From Dactylosporangium sp040689395 (GTDB lineage Bacteria; Actinomycetota; Actinomycetes; Mycobacteriales; Micromonosporaceae), in the NCBI RefSeq assembly GCF_040689395.1, contig NZ_JBFAZX010000001.1, positions 248,001 to 312,000 on the forward strand: a DNA stretch of 64,000 bases. The letters run 5' to 3'. Made by a program: the position numbers and the translations under genes. Under the pieces are notes generated by a model, which saw only the letters and a list, made by a program, of their open reading frames with translations, was not told the origin of the DNA and searched no databases. Shown one piece after another: positions 26,797-34,762 of the stretch; the stretch's first letter is position 1; each line of letters opens with the position of its first letter.

Positions 26797-27134
26797 CGGA
26801 AGGGCCGCACCTCGATCGGCAGCGTGGTGGCCGCCACGGCCCGCCGCGCCCACTCCAGCGCCTCGTCCAGGTCCTCGCACCGCAGGACCATGAACCCGCC
26901 GAGGTGCTCCTTGCCCTCCGCGTACGGCCCGTCGGTGATCAGCACGTCATCGCCCTTGGGTCGCAGCGTGGTCGCGGTGCCCGGCTGGTGCAGCCCGCCG
27001 TTGAACACCCAGACCCCGGCCTCCTTGACGGCGCGGTCGAGTTCCTCGACCCGCGCCGTGATCCGCTCCATCTCCTCGGCGGTGGGCGGCTCCCCGGTGC
27101 TCGGCTCGACGACGCTGAGCAGGTACTGCTTCAT
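26793..27134 (-). CDS. YCII-related (DGPF) protein, ECF42 partner
   Basis: A 113-residue protein with a ferredoxin-like YCII fold. The signature is TDGPYAEGKEHLGGF (residues 68-82). A histidine and aspartate in such proteins form a putative active site. GGAGG lies 5 nt before the ATG. It is translated just ahead of the ECF42 sigma factor and its promoter probably lies in the 130-bp gap shared with htpG. The biochemical role of the family is unproven. Confidence 0.92.
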   Translation of the reverse strand: MKQYLLSVVEPSTGEPPTAEEMERITARVEELDRAVKEAGVWVFNGGLHQPGTATTLRPKGDDVLITDGPYAEGKEHLGGFMVLRCEDLDEALEWARRAVAATTLPIEVRPFR

Positions 27135-27264
27135 GACGTTCCTCCACGTTTGGTATGTCGCCGGCTCGTCGGCGTGTTGCTGGTCTCTACACGAACGACA
27201 CTCCTCGGTTTCGACATCGCGCCAGTATTCTTTTCTGCGGTCGTAGCCTCGAGAGGGAGTCGAA

Positions 27265-29115
27265 GTGAGCGAGACGCTGGAGTTCCAGGCCGAGACCAGA
27301 CAACTTCTACAGTTGATGGTCCACTCGATCTACTCCAACAAGGACATCTTCCTGCGGGAGTTGATCTCCAACGCCTCCGACGCGCTGGACAAGCTGCGGC
27401 TGGAATCGCTGGTGAACAAGGAACTGGACGTCGACACCGACGATCTGCACATCCGGCTGGAGATCGACAAGGACCAGCGCACGCTCACGGTGCGGGACAA
27501 CGGCATCGGCATGTCACACGATGATGTCGTCTCGCTCATCGGCACCATTGCGAAGTCCGGCACCGCGGAGCTGCTGAGCAAGCTGCGGGAATCGCCCGAA
27601 CAGCAGCAGCGGGCAGAGCTCATCGGGCAGTTCGGCGTCGGTTTCTATTCGACGTTCATGGTCGCCGACAAGGTGACGCTGGTGACCCGCCGCGCGGGCG
27701 AGAGTCAGGGCACCCGGTGGGAGTCGGCCGGCGAGGGCACCTACGAGATCGAGTCGCTGGAGGACGCGCCGCAGGGCACCACCGTGACGCTGCACCTCAA
27801 GCCGGAGGACAGCGAGGACCAGCTGTTCGACTACACGGCGGAATGGAAAGTCCGGGAAATCGTCAAGAAGTACTCGGACTTCATCGCCTGGCCGATCCGG
27901 CTCGACGATGCCGACACGCCGCTGAACTCGATGAAGGCCCTCTGGGCGCGGCCGCGCAGCGAGGTCGCCGACGAGGAGTACAACGAGTTCTACAAGCACG
28001 TCAGTCACGACTGGACCGACCCGTTCGAGACCATTCACATGCGGGGCGAGGGCACCTTCGAATACGAGGCCCTGCTGTTCATTCCGGCGCGGGCGCCCTT
28101 CGATCTGTTCAGCCGCGACGGCAAGCGCGGGGTGCAGCTGTACGTCAAGCGCGTGTTCATCATGGACGACTGCGAGGCGCTCACCCCGCAGTACCTGCGA
28201 TTCGTCAAGGGCGTCGTCGACGCGCACGACCTGTCGCTCAACATCTCCCGCGAGATCCTGCAGCAGGACCGCCAGATCCAGGTCGTGCGGCGGCGCCTGG
28301 TGAAAAAGGTCCTCACCACGCTCAAGGAGATCAAGGAGAAGGATTCCGAGCGGTACGGCACGTTCTGGACCGAGTTCGGCCGACCCCTGAAGGAGGGCCT
28401 GATCGACGACGCCGAGAATCGCGAGGCGCTGCTCGATCTCGTCCTGCTTTCCTCGACCCACTCCGCGGAGCAGCCCACCTCGCTGCGCGAATACGTCGAG
28501 CGCATGAAGGAGGGGCAGAACGACATCTACTACATGACCGGCGAGTCGCGCGCCACGGTGGAGAACTCGCCGCACCTCGAGGCGTTCCTCGCCAAGGGCT
28601 ACGAGGTGCTCATCCTCACCGACCCGGTGGACGAGGTGTGGGTGGATCAGGTCGCGCAGTACGACGGGCGGCAGCTGCAGTCCGTGGCGAAGGGCCAGGT
28701 CGACCTGGGCGCCGAGGAGATCGCCCCGGAGCGCAGCGAGGGCTTCGCGCCGCTGTTGTCCTGGCTCGGCGCGAAGCTGGAGGCCGACGTCAAGGAGGTG
28801 CGGCTCTCCACCCGCCTCACCACCTCGGCCGCCTGCATCGTGGGCGACGCGGACGACATCACGCCTACGCTGGAGAAGATGTACCGCGCGATGGGCCAGC
28901 CGATGCCGCACACGAAGCGAATCCTGGAGCTCAACCCCGACCACCCGCTGGTCGGCGGTCTGCGTGACGCGCACGCCGCCGACTCGGACACGCCCGGGCT
29001 GGCCGAGACCGCCGAGCTGCTCTACGGCATCGCGCTGCTGTCGGAGGGCGGCGAGCTGGCCGACCCGTCGCGCTTCACCCGGCTGATCGCCGACCGGCTG
29101 GCGAGGTCGCTGTGA
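27265..29115 (+). CDS. htpG: Chaperone protein HtpG (Hsp90)
   Basis: A 616-residue cytosolic ATP-dependent chaperone. The GHKL ATPase domain shows LRELISNASDALDKLR, VRDNGIGMSHDDV and GQFGVGFYSTFMVADKV. The middle domain has VKRVFIMDDCEALTPQYLRFVKGVVD and DLSLNISREILQQ; the C-terminal dimer domain follows. GTG 27265 has GGGAG 5 nt upstream. It is divergent from the ECF42 unit. Length and motifs are normal, so it should be functional. Confidence 0.97.
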   Translation: MSETLEFQAETRQLLQLMVHSIYSNKDIFLRELISNASDALDKLRLESLVNKELDVDTDDLHIRLEIDKDQRTLTVRDNGIGMSHDDVVSLIGTIAKSGTAELLSKLRESPEQQQRAELIGQFGVGFYSTFMVADKVTLVTRRAGESQGTRWESAGEGTYEIESLEDAPQGTTVTLHLKPEDSEDQLFDYTAEWKVREIVKKYSDFIAWPIRLDDADTPLNSMKALWARPRSEVADEEYNEFYKHVSHDWTDPFETIHMRGEGTFEYEALLFIPARAPFDLFSRDGKRGVQLYVKRVFIMDDCEALTPQYLRFVKGVVDAHDLSLNISREILQQDRQIQVVRRRLVKKVLTTLKEIKEKDSERYGTFWTEFGRPLKEGLIDDAENREALLDLVLLSSTHSAEQPTSLREYVERMKEGQNDIYYMTGESRATVENSPHLEAFLAKGYEVLILTDPVDEVWVDQVAQYDGRQLQSVAKGQVDLGAEEIAPERSEGFAPLLSWLGAKLEADVKEVRLSTRLTTSAACIVGDADDITPTLEKMYRAMGQPMPHTKRILELNPDHPLVGGLRDAHAADSDTPGLAETAELLYGIALLSEGGELADPSRFTRLIADRLARSL

Positions 29116-29189
29116 CGACAGCGGAGGCTTGGCACCTCGACGACACCCGCAGGTGGCGGATCGTCGCCGCGCACGGGAGCGCGGTGTAG
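29112..29189 (+). CDS. Possible 25-residue peptide overlapping htpG
   Basis: GTG 29112 overlaps the htpG stop (GTGA) and gives 25 codons (MTTAEAWHLDDTRRWRIVAA start) ending 9 bp before the next gene. The coupling geometry is right, but the peptide has no recognisable feature and may be only a chance leader between htpG and the kinase-like gene. Confidence 0.25.
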   Translation: MTTAEAWHLDDTRRWRIVAAHGSAV

Positions 29190-29198
29190 GAGCCGGCT

Positions 29199-30386
29199 GT
29201 GCGCACGGTGACGCTGGTTCTCCTCGACGCATCGGGCACTGTGCTCGGCGCGCTGCCGGCGTTCACCGTCGAGGTGCCGTACTGGCCCGAGGTCGACGAT
29301 GTCGTCGCCGGGGCGCGGGAGCGCTTCGGCGCCGACGTGAGCGTGCTGCGGCTGCTGCACGCCGACCGTCCGCGCCCGCACGGCGGGGCGGTGAGCTATC
29401 TCGCCCAGCTCGACGGTCCGGCGTCCGCGGTGGTGCCGGAACTGGCGCCGGTCGACTTCCGGCCGGCGCCGCATCCGCTGCGGGCGCCCTATGCCGAGGT
29501 GGGCGGGCCGGCCGAGTCGGTGCGCTGGGCGCTGGGCGAGATGCGTGGGCTCGGCCTCGGTCCCGCCCGCAACGTCATGCAGCGCAAGACCTGGAACCTT
29601 TCTGCGCTGTGGCGGCTGGACGCGGCCGGCGGGCCGGTGTGGCTCAAGCACCTGCCGCCGTTCATGCGGACCGAGACCGAGGTCCTGGCGTGGCTCGGCG
29701 CGGTGGCCCCCGGCGCCGCGCCGAGGCTGCTCGCCGCCGACGGCACCGGGCGGCAGCTGCTCACGCACCTGCCCGGCGAGGACGGGTTCGGCGCGCCCGC
29801 CGAGGCCCGGTTCGCGATGGCGGACCTGCTGCACGGGCTGCAGCGGCGGGCGCTGGACGACCTGCCGCTGCTGGCCGGGCGCGGGGTGCGCGACCGGCGT
29901 GGCGGCCGGCTGCGCGAGCAGATCCTGGTAGCCGCGGAGCCATGGCTCGGCGAGATCTTCGGCCTCGACGCGCTGCTGGCCGGGCTCGGCGACCGGCTGG
30001 CCGCCGTCGCCGCGTGCGGGCTGCCGGACACGCTCGTGCACGGCGACTTCCACCCCGGCAACGCGCGTTTCTCCGCGACGGTACCGCCCGCGGTGCTGGA
30101 CTGGGGCGACGCGTTCCTCGGCAACCCCGCCTTCGACATCCTCGCCCTGTGCGACGGGCTCGAGCCGCCCGAGGCGGAGCCGCTCGTGGCGCACTGGACG
30201 CAGCAGTGGCGGCGGCTGGCGCCCGGCAGCGACCCGGCCGCGGCCGTCCGGCTGCTGCGCCCCGTAGCGCCGCTGCTCGGCGCCGTCATCTACGCCGGGT
30301 TCGTGCACAACATCGAGCCAAGCGAATGGCCTTATCACTCCGAGGACGTTCCGACCTGCCTTCGGATCGCCGTCTCGCTGGCGTAG
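29199..30386 (+). CDS. Aminoglycoside phosphotransferase-like kinase
   Basis: A 395-residue protein of the APH/choline-kinase fold. The catalytic loop is LVHGDFHPGNAR (HGDxHxxN) and the metal-binding block is VLDWGDAFLGNPAFDIL (DWxD with the usual downstream F/P-x-D). About 110 N-terminal residues form an extra domain (VTLVLLDASGTVLGALPAF, AYLAQL-like strands) that resembles a Nudix-like or NTF-type beta fold; this part is not identified. The substrate is unknown; resistance to an antibiotic is only one option among many for this superfamily. GTG 29199 was used. Confidence 0.8.
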   Translation: MRTVTLVLLDASGTVLGALPAFTVEVPYWPEVDDVVAGARERFGADVSVLRLLHADRPRPHGGAVSYLAQLDGPASAVVPELAPVDFRPAPHPLRAPYAEVGGPAESVRWALGEMRGLGLGPARNVMQRKTWNLSALWRLDAAGGPVWLKHLPPFMRTETEVLAWLGAVAPGAAPRLLAADGTGRQLLTHLPGEDGFGAPAEARFAMADLLHGLQRRALDDLPLLAGRGVRDRRGGRLREQILVAAEPWLGEIFGLDALLAGLGDRLAAVAACGLPDTLVHGDFHPGNARFSATVPPAVLDWGDAFLGNPAFDILALCDGLEPPEAEPLVAHWTQQWRRLAPGSDPAAAVRLLRPVAPLLGAVIYAGFVHNIEPSEWPYHSEDVPTCLRIAVSLA

Positions 30387-30397
30387 CGGTTTTTTTT
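30381..30397 (+). terminator. Short hairpin with T8 tract
   Basis: CGCT-GGCGT-AGCG, overlapping the kinase stop codon region, is followed by eight T residues (30390-30397). A T tract that long is rare in this chromosome, so a weak intrinsic terminator between the kinase gene and the SWIM-MoxR operon is plausible. Confidence 0.45.
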
Positions 30398-30461
30398 GTC
30401 ATACCCATGCGGTACAACTACCGGCGTCTAGGACCACCCCGAATGCTGGAGGTCGAGGGTC

Positions 30462-30950
30462 TTGAGCGTCGAAACGCGCTCGACGGCGGTCGTCATACCG
30501 CCCGTGGAGCCACGCAAGCTGGCCAAGGTGCCGTTCGTCGAGCTGGCGGACGGGCGCCTGCAGGGCGTGGTGTCGAGCGGGTCGGACATCGAGCGGGTCT
30601 ACGTCTCGTCGATCGGCGCGGGCACCCACGGACTGAGCTGCAGCACCAACAACAACCGGCCCTGCGGCGGGCTGCGCGGCGCCTACCCGTGCAAGCACCT
30701 GCATGCCCTGCTGGACGAGGCCGAGGTGCAATACGGCCGCGAGCGCGTCGCCCGCTATCTGCGCCTCGACGTCGAGGACGGCCGGTCGCTGGCTGCCGGG
30801 CTGAAGGCGCGCCACGAGCCGGCGCCGGCGGCCACCGTGTTCAGCGGGTTCCTGCGCCACCTGGCCTATCTGGAGCTGCCGGGCAGCGGTGAGCCGATCC
30901 CGGAGCTGCACTGGTTCCCGTCCGTCACGCGGGTGGAGGAGGAGCGCTGA
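30462..30950 (+). CDS. SWIM-like zinc-finger protein of a VWA-MoxR operon
   Basis: A 162-residue protein. The zinc motif is C60-STNNNRP-C68-GGLRGAYP-C77-K-H79; the end CxH fits the SWIM consensus CxCxnCxH, but the first pair is spaced by seven residues, so it is degenerate. TTG 30462 is used because GGAGG (30448-30452) lies 9 nt upstream; GTG 30504 is an alternative. It overlaps the next gene (TGATG). SWIM proteins precede VWA/MoxR genes in several actinomycete operons and may bind DNA or protein; here its role is inferred. Confidence 0.75.
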   Translation: MSVETRSTAVVIPPVEPRKLAKVPFVELADGRLQGVVSSGSDIERVYVSSIGAGTHGLSCSTNNNRPCGGLRGAYPCKHLHALLDEAEVQYGRERVARYLRLDVEDGRSLAAGLKARHEPAPAATVFSGFLRHLAYLELPGSGEPIPELHWFPSVTRVEEER

Positions 30951-32341
30951 TGCTGTCCTCGCTGTTCGCCGGCGAGCCCGATTCCGGCATCGGCGACGCC
31001 CTCGGTCTCGCCGCCGCCGTCGACGACGGGCTGGTGCACGGCTTCGCCCGCGTGGACGAGGACCGGGTCGCGGCGCTTTCCGCGCTGGCCGCCGGGTTCG
31101 GCGGCAGCCCGCTGCGCGAGGCGGTCGCCGAGGCCGCCGACAAGATCGCGGCCGGCTCGATCGCCGACGACCACCTCTTCGCCCTCGCTGCGGCGCGCAT
31201 CGCGCTGTTCGGCGCGGTGCACGACGCCCTGCTCACGCGGGCCGACGCGGCGCTCGGCCGCAAGCGCGCCGAGTGGAAGGGCGAGCCCGGCCCGGCCGCC
31301 TGGTCTGGGTCGGTCAGCGCGGAGCCCAATCGAGCCAGACTGGGCGGAGCGGCCATGGCCCACCTGCTCGCCGGGGCCCGGTCGTGGCTGCGCGAGCTCG
31401 CCATCACCGGCTGGCGGGGCGTCGACGACGACCTGGTCTCCGCCTCCAGCCAGGCCATCGAGGCCGCGCTCGCCGAGCCGGAGCTGCGCCGCCTCGCGGT
31501 GCTGCTCGACGGCCTCGCCGCGGAGCTGCGCGCCGGCAGCCCGATCGCGACGATGGAGCACCTGCCCGTGCGCCGCTGGGCCGACCTGTGGAGCCGAGCG
31601 CTGCTGCTGGCCCGCGACGGCGGCCGGGCGCAGCGGGCCGAGCAGGCCGAGCCGGTCTCCGGGCGGCTGTTCGTGCTGGGCGCCGACGTCCACGAGCACC
31701 CCACCGCGGTGCAGGTTCAGGTCCACGGTGTGCTGGAGACCTCCGGCGGCGCCACGCGCCTGGTGCGGGCGAGCGTCTCCGCCGCGAAGGTCGACACGAT
31801 CGTCGGCCCGGCGATCTGGCGGCTGCTGGCCGGCCACCAGATGCTGCTGACCGGGCTCGCCGAACGGCGCGCCCTCGACCTCACCGACATGCCGCTGCTC
31901 GCCGGCGGCGACCTGATCTGGCGCGACGATCGGGCCCGGCCGGGCGAGGCGGCCGACCCGTTCACCACGGCCCGGGTCCACCTCGGCGCCGCGCTCGCCC
32001 CGGCCGCGCCTCCGCTGGAGCGGCACCCGGCTCGCATCGCCGAGCCGGTGTTCGTCGAGGACCTCTCCGGCGTCCCGCTCGACACGCGCAGGCTGCCCGC
32101 CTGTGGGCCGCTGACGCCGCAGCTGCTGGCCGGAGCGACCGCCTGCGTCGGCCTGCTGCGCTGGGACGACGGAGCCTGGACGGTGCAGCCGCTCGGGGTG
32201 GAGACCACCGTCAAGAAGAAGCGGGTCGGGGTGCACACCAGCGACTGGGCGCTCGGCCCCGCCGATCCGAAGCTGGCCAAGGCGGCCGGCGAGGCGGTCG
32301 AGGTGCTGCGCGAGCGGGCCGGAAGGTTGCTGCGCAAATGA
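30950..32341 (+). CDS. Unknown protein of the VWA-MoxR operon
   Basis: A 463-residue soluble protein with no catalytic motif I recognise. The N-terminal 200 residues are Ala/Leu-rich helices; the C-terminal half is mixed alpha/beta with VFVEDLSGVPLDTRRLPACGP and a basic tail (VKKKRVGVHTSDWALGPADPKLAKAAGEAVEVLRE). It is likely an operon-specific partner protein, perhaps linking the SWIM protein to the VWA/MoxR pair. It overlaps both neighbours (TGATG with the SWIM gene, ATGA with the VWA gene), so all are translated together. Confidence 0.7.
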   Translation: MLSSLFAGEPDSGIGDALGLAAAVDDGLVHGFARVDEDRVAALSALAAGFGGSPLREAVAEAADKIAAGSIADDHLFALAAARIALFGAVHDALLTRADAALGRKRAEWKGEPGPAAWSGSVSAEPNRARLGGAAMAHLLAGARSWLRELAITGWRGVDDDLVSASSQAIEAALAEPELRRLAVLLDGLAAELRAGSPIATMEHLPVRRWADLWSRALLLARDGGRAQRAEQAEPVSGRLFVLGADVHEHPTAVQVQVHGVLETSGGATRLVRASVSAAKVDTIVGPAIWRLLAGHQMLLTGLAERRALDLTDMPLLAGGDLIWRDDRARPGEAADPFTTARVHLGAALAPAAPPLERHPARIAEPVFVEDLSGVPLDTRRLPACGPLTPQLLAGATACVGLLRWDDGAWTVQPLGVETTVKKKRVGVHTSDWALGPADPKLAKAAGEAVEVLRERAGRLLRK

Positions 32342-33639
32342 CCACCGACGATAACCGCCGCCAGGTGCTCTACTGGCGCATGCTGGGCCGGCTGTTCGAG
32401 GCCGATGAGCAGCCGTCCCTGGAATCCGCGAGCGTCGCGATCGTCGACGACATCGGGCTGCCGCCGGCGCTGCTCGACCCGGGCGTGACCGTCGACAACC
32501 TGGTCCAGCGCCACCCGGAGCTGGCCGGGGAGTTCGAGGGCCTGCTGACGCAGGGCGACGGGGCCGGCGAGGCGACCGGTCTCGAGGTGCGCCGCGCCGC
32601 CCTCGTCTCCAAGCTGCTGATCAACGTGTTCAACACCGGCAACGGCAGAGTGAGCGCCACCCAGCTGGCCAACTGGCAGGCTGACGCCGGGTGGTTCGAG
32701 AAGGCCCTCGGCATGGACCCGGGCGAGCTGCGCGGGCGCCCCAGCGCCGGCGGCCTGGCGGGCGTGCTCGGCGGCATCGAGGGCAACCTGGTGAAGCGGA
32801 TGCACCTGCGGGAGGTGCTCGCCAACCCGGCGCTGGCCAAGCAGCTGACCCCCAGCATGTCGCTCATCGAGCAGTTACTGCGGGACAAGAACAATCTCTC
32901 CGGCGTCGCGCTCGCCAACGCCAAGGCGCTCATTCGCCGGTTCGTCGACGAGGTCGCCGCGGTCCTGCGCACGCAGGTCCAGCAGACCAGCGTCGGCGAG
33001 ATCGACCGGTCGGTGCCGCCGAAGCGGGTCTATCGCAACCTCGACATCGAGCGCACGATCTGGAAGAACCTCACCAACTGGAGCCCCGAGGACGAGCGGC
33101 TCTACGTCGACCGCCTCTACTACAAGCAGACCGCGAAACGCACCACGCCGGCCCGGCTCATCGTCGTGGTCGACCAGTCGGGCTCGATGGTCAACGCGAT
33201 GGTCAACTGCACCATCCTCGCCTCCATCTTCGCCGGGCTGCCGAAGGTCGACGTGCACCTCGTCGCCTACGACACCCGCGCCCTGGACCTCACACCGTGG
33301 GTGCACGACCCGTTCGAGGTGCTGCTGCGCACCCGGCTCGGCGGCGGCACCGACGGCACGGTCGCGATGGCGCTGGCCCAGCCGAAGGTGAGCGACCCCC
33401 GAAACACGGTCGTGGTGTGGATCTCCGACTTCTACGAGTCGCAGTCGCAGGTCCTGTTCGACTCGATGCAGGCTTTGCACCGATCCGGGGTCAAGTTCAT
33501 TCCGGTCGGCTCCGTCAGCAGCGGAGGCCAGCAGAGCGTCAACCCGTGGTTCCGGCAGCGCTTCAAGGACATGGGCGCGCCGGTGCTCTCCGGGCACATC
33601 AAAAAGCTTGTCACCGAACTCAAGAGCTTCCTCGCATAG
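32338..33639 (+). CDS. VWA domain protein, MoxR partner
   Basis: A 433-residue protein. The C-terminal von Willebrand A domain begins around residue 272 (ARLIVVVDQSGSMVNAM); the metal-binding DxSxS is D279-Q-S281-G-S283, and a GGGTDGT block serves as the threonine site. The N-terminal 270 residues are helical (LLINVFNTGNGRVSATQLANWQ and a LIEQLL/ALIRRFV helical pair). VWA proteins with MoxR ATPases are thought to form a remodelling complex in which VWA recognises the substrate. It overlaps the upstream gene by 4 bp; the MoxR gene starts 11 bp later. Confidence 0.9.
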   Translation: MTTDDNRRQVLYWRMLGRLFEADEQPSLESASVAIVDDIGLPPALLDPGVTVDNLVQRHPELAGEFEGLLTQGDGAGEATGLEVRRAALVSKLLINVFNTGNGRVSATQLANWQADAGWFEKALGMDPGELRGRPSAGGLAGVLGGIEGNLVKRMHLREVLANPALAKQLTPSMSLIEQLLRDKNNLSGVALANAKALIRRFVDEVAAVLRTQVQQTSVGEIDRSVPPKRVYRNLDIERTIWKNLTNWSPEDERLYVDRLYYKQTAKRTTPARLIVVVDQSGSMVNAMVNCTILASIFAGLPKVDVHLVAYDTRALDLTPWVHDPFEVLLRTRLGGGTDGTVAMALAQPKVSDPRNTVVVWISDFYESQSQVLFDSMQALHRSGVKFIPVGSVSSGGQQSVNPWFRQRFKDMGAPVLSGHIKKLVTELKSFLA

Positions 33640-33649
33640 GAGACCCCTC

Positions 33650-34762
33650 ATGACCGACATGCTCCGCGCCCCCGCTGAGGTCAAATACGCCGAGGAGCTC
33701 GACTGGCTCGAGTCGATCGACGACGCGCCCAAGCCGTTCTCGTGGCGGCTCAGCCCGCGGATGATCCGCCTGTTCGTCCTCGGCTCGGAGCGCGCCGACG
33801 GCCTCGACCGCGAGATCTCCCCGAAGTGGTTCGGCGACCGTAGCTTCGTCGAGCGCAGTATCGTCACGCTGGCCTCCGACCGCGGCCTGCTGCTCATCGG
33901 TGACCCCGGCACCGGCAAGAGCTGGCTGGCCGAGCTGCTCGCCGCGGCCATCTCACGCAACTCGACGCTCGTGGTGCAGGGCACGGCCGGCACGACCGAG
34001 GACCACATCAAGTATTCGTGGAACGTCTCGATGGTCATCGCCAAGGGCCAGTCCCGGGCGTCGCTGATCCCCTCGCCGATCATGACCGCGATGGAGAAGG
34101 GCGTCATCGGCCGGTTCGAAGAGCTGACCCGCTCGACCAGCGACGTGCAGGACGCGCTCATCTCGATCCTGTCCGAGAAATACGTGTCGATCCCGGAGCT
34201 GGACGACGACAACATCGTCTTCGCGCAGCCCGGCTTCTCGATCATCGCGACCGCCAACAGCCGCGACCGGGGTGTCAACGACCTCTCCTCGGCGCTCAAG
34301 CGGCGGTTCAACTTCGTGCGGATCCCGGTCGTGACCAACAAGAAGAGCGAGGCGGAGATCGTTCGCTTCCGCACCACCGAGCTGCTGCGCCGGCACCGCA
34401 TCGAGCTCGACGTGCCGCCCAACCTGCTCGACATCCTGCTGCAGAGCTTCGCCGACCTGCGGGCCGCGGCCGCGTCGGCGACCAGCGACGACGACAAGCT
34501 CGAGTCGGCGCTGTCCACCGCCGAGCAGATCGGTGTGCTGGAGGACGCGATCCTGCACAGCACGTTCTTCGGCGACCGCAGCCTGCGCGCCGAGACACTC
34601 GCCGGGTCGCTGGTCGGGTCGCTGGCCCGGCGCAGCCCGGAGGATCTCGCGATTCTCAACAAGTACTGGCACGGCGTCGTCGAGCCGCGCAGCAAGGAGG
34701 ACGGCGGGGAGTGGCCCGCGTTCCTCGAAGGCGGCCGTCAGGCGATCGCCACTCTGTCATGA
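33650..34762 (+). CDS. MoxR-type AAA+ ATPase
   Basis: A 370-residue AAA ATPase. Walker A is GDPGTGKS (residues 84-91). The usual MoxR Walker B (hhhDEhNR) is changed to RFEELTR, with glutamate in place of aspartate; the sensor-1 asparagine is in IIATANSRDRGVNDLSSALKRRF, where the arginine finger region also lies. AGGAG precedes ATG 33650 by 7 nt. It should use ATP to remodel a target together with the VWA protein. Its stop overlaps the DUF5682 gene (ATGA). Confidence 0.92.
   Translation: MTDMLRAPAEVKYAEELDWLESIDDAPKPFSWRLSPRMIRLFVLGSERADGLDREISPKWFGDRSFVERSIVTLASDRGLLLIGDPGTGKSWLAELLAAAISRNSTLVVQGTAGTTEDHIKYSWNVSMVIAKGQSRASLIPSPIMTAMEKGVIGRFEELTRSTSDVQDALISILSEKYVSIPELDDDNIVFAQPGFSIIATANSRDRGVNDLSSALKRRFNFVRIPVVTNKKSEAEIVRFRTTELLRRHRIELDVPPNLLDILLQSFADLRAAAASATSDDDKLESALSTAEQIGVLEDAILHSTFFGDRSLRAETLAGSLVGSLARRSPEDLAILNKYWHGVVEPRSKEDGGEWPAFLEGGRQAIATLS

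Noticed and set aside
29199..30386. Assigning the APH-like gene to a specific antibiotic resistance
   Set aside because: Only the general kinase motifs are visible; the superfamily includes many non-resistance enzymes and nothing nearby points to an antibiotic.
30390..30397. T8 tract read as a phase-variable homopolymer
   Set aside because: It is outside any coding frame, so length change would not switch a gene; a weak terminator is the simpler reading.
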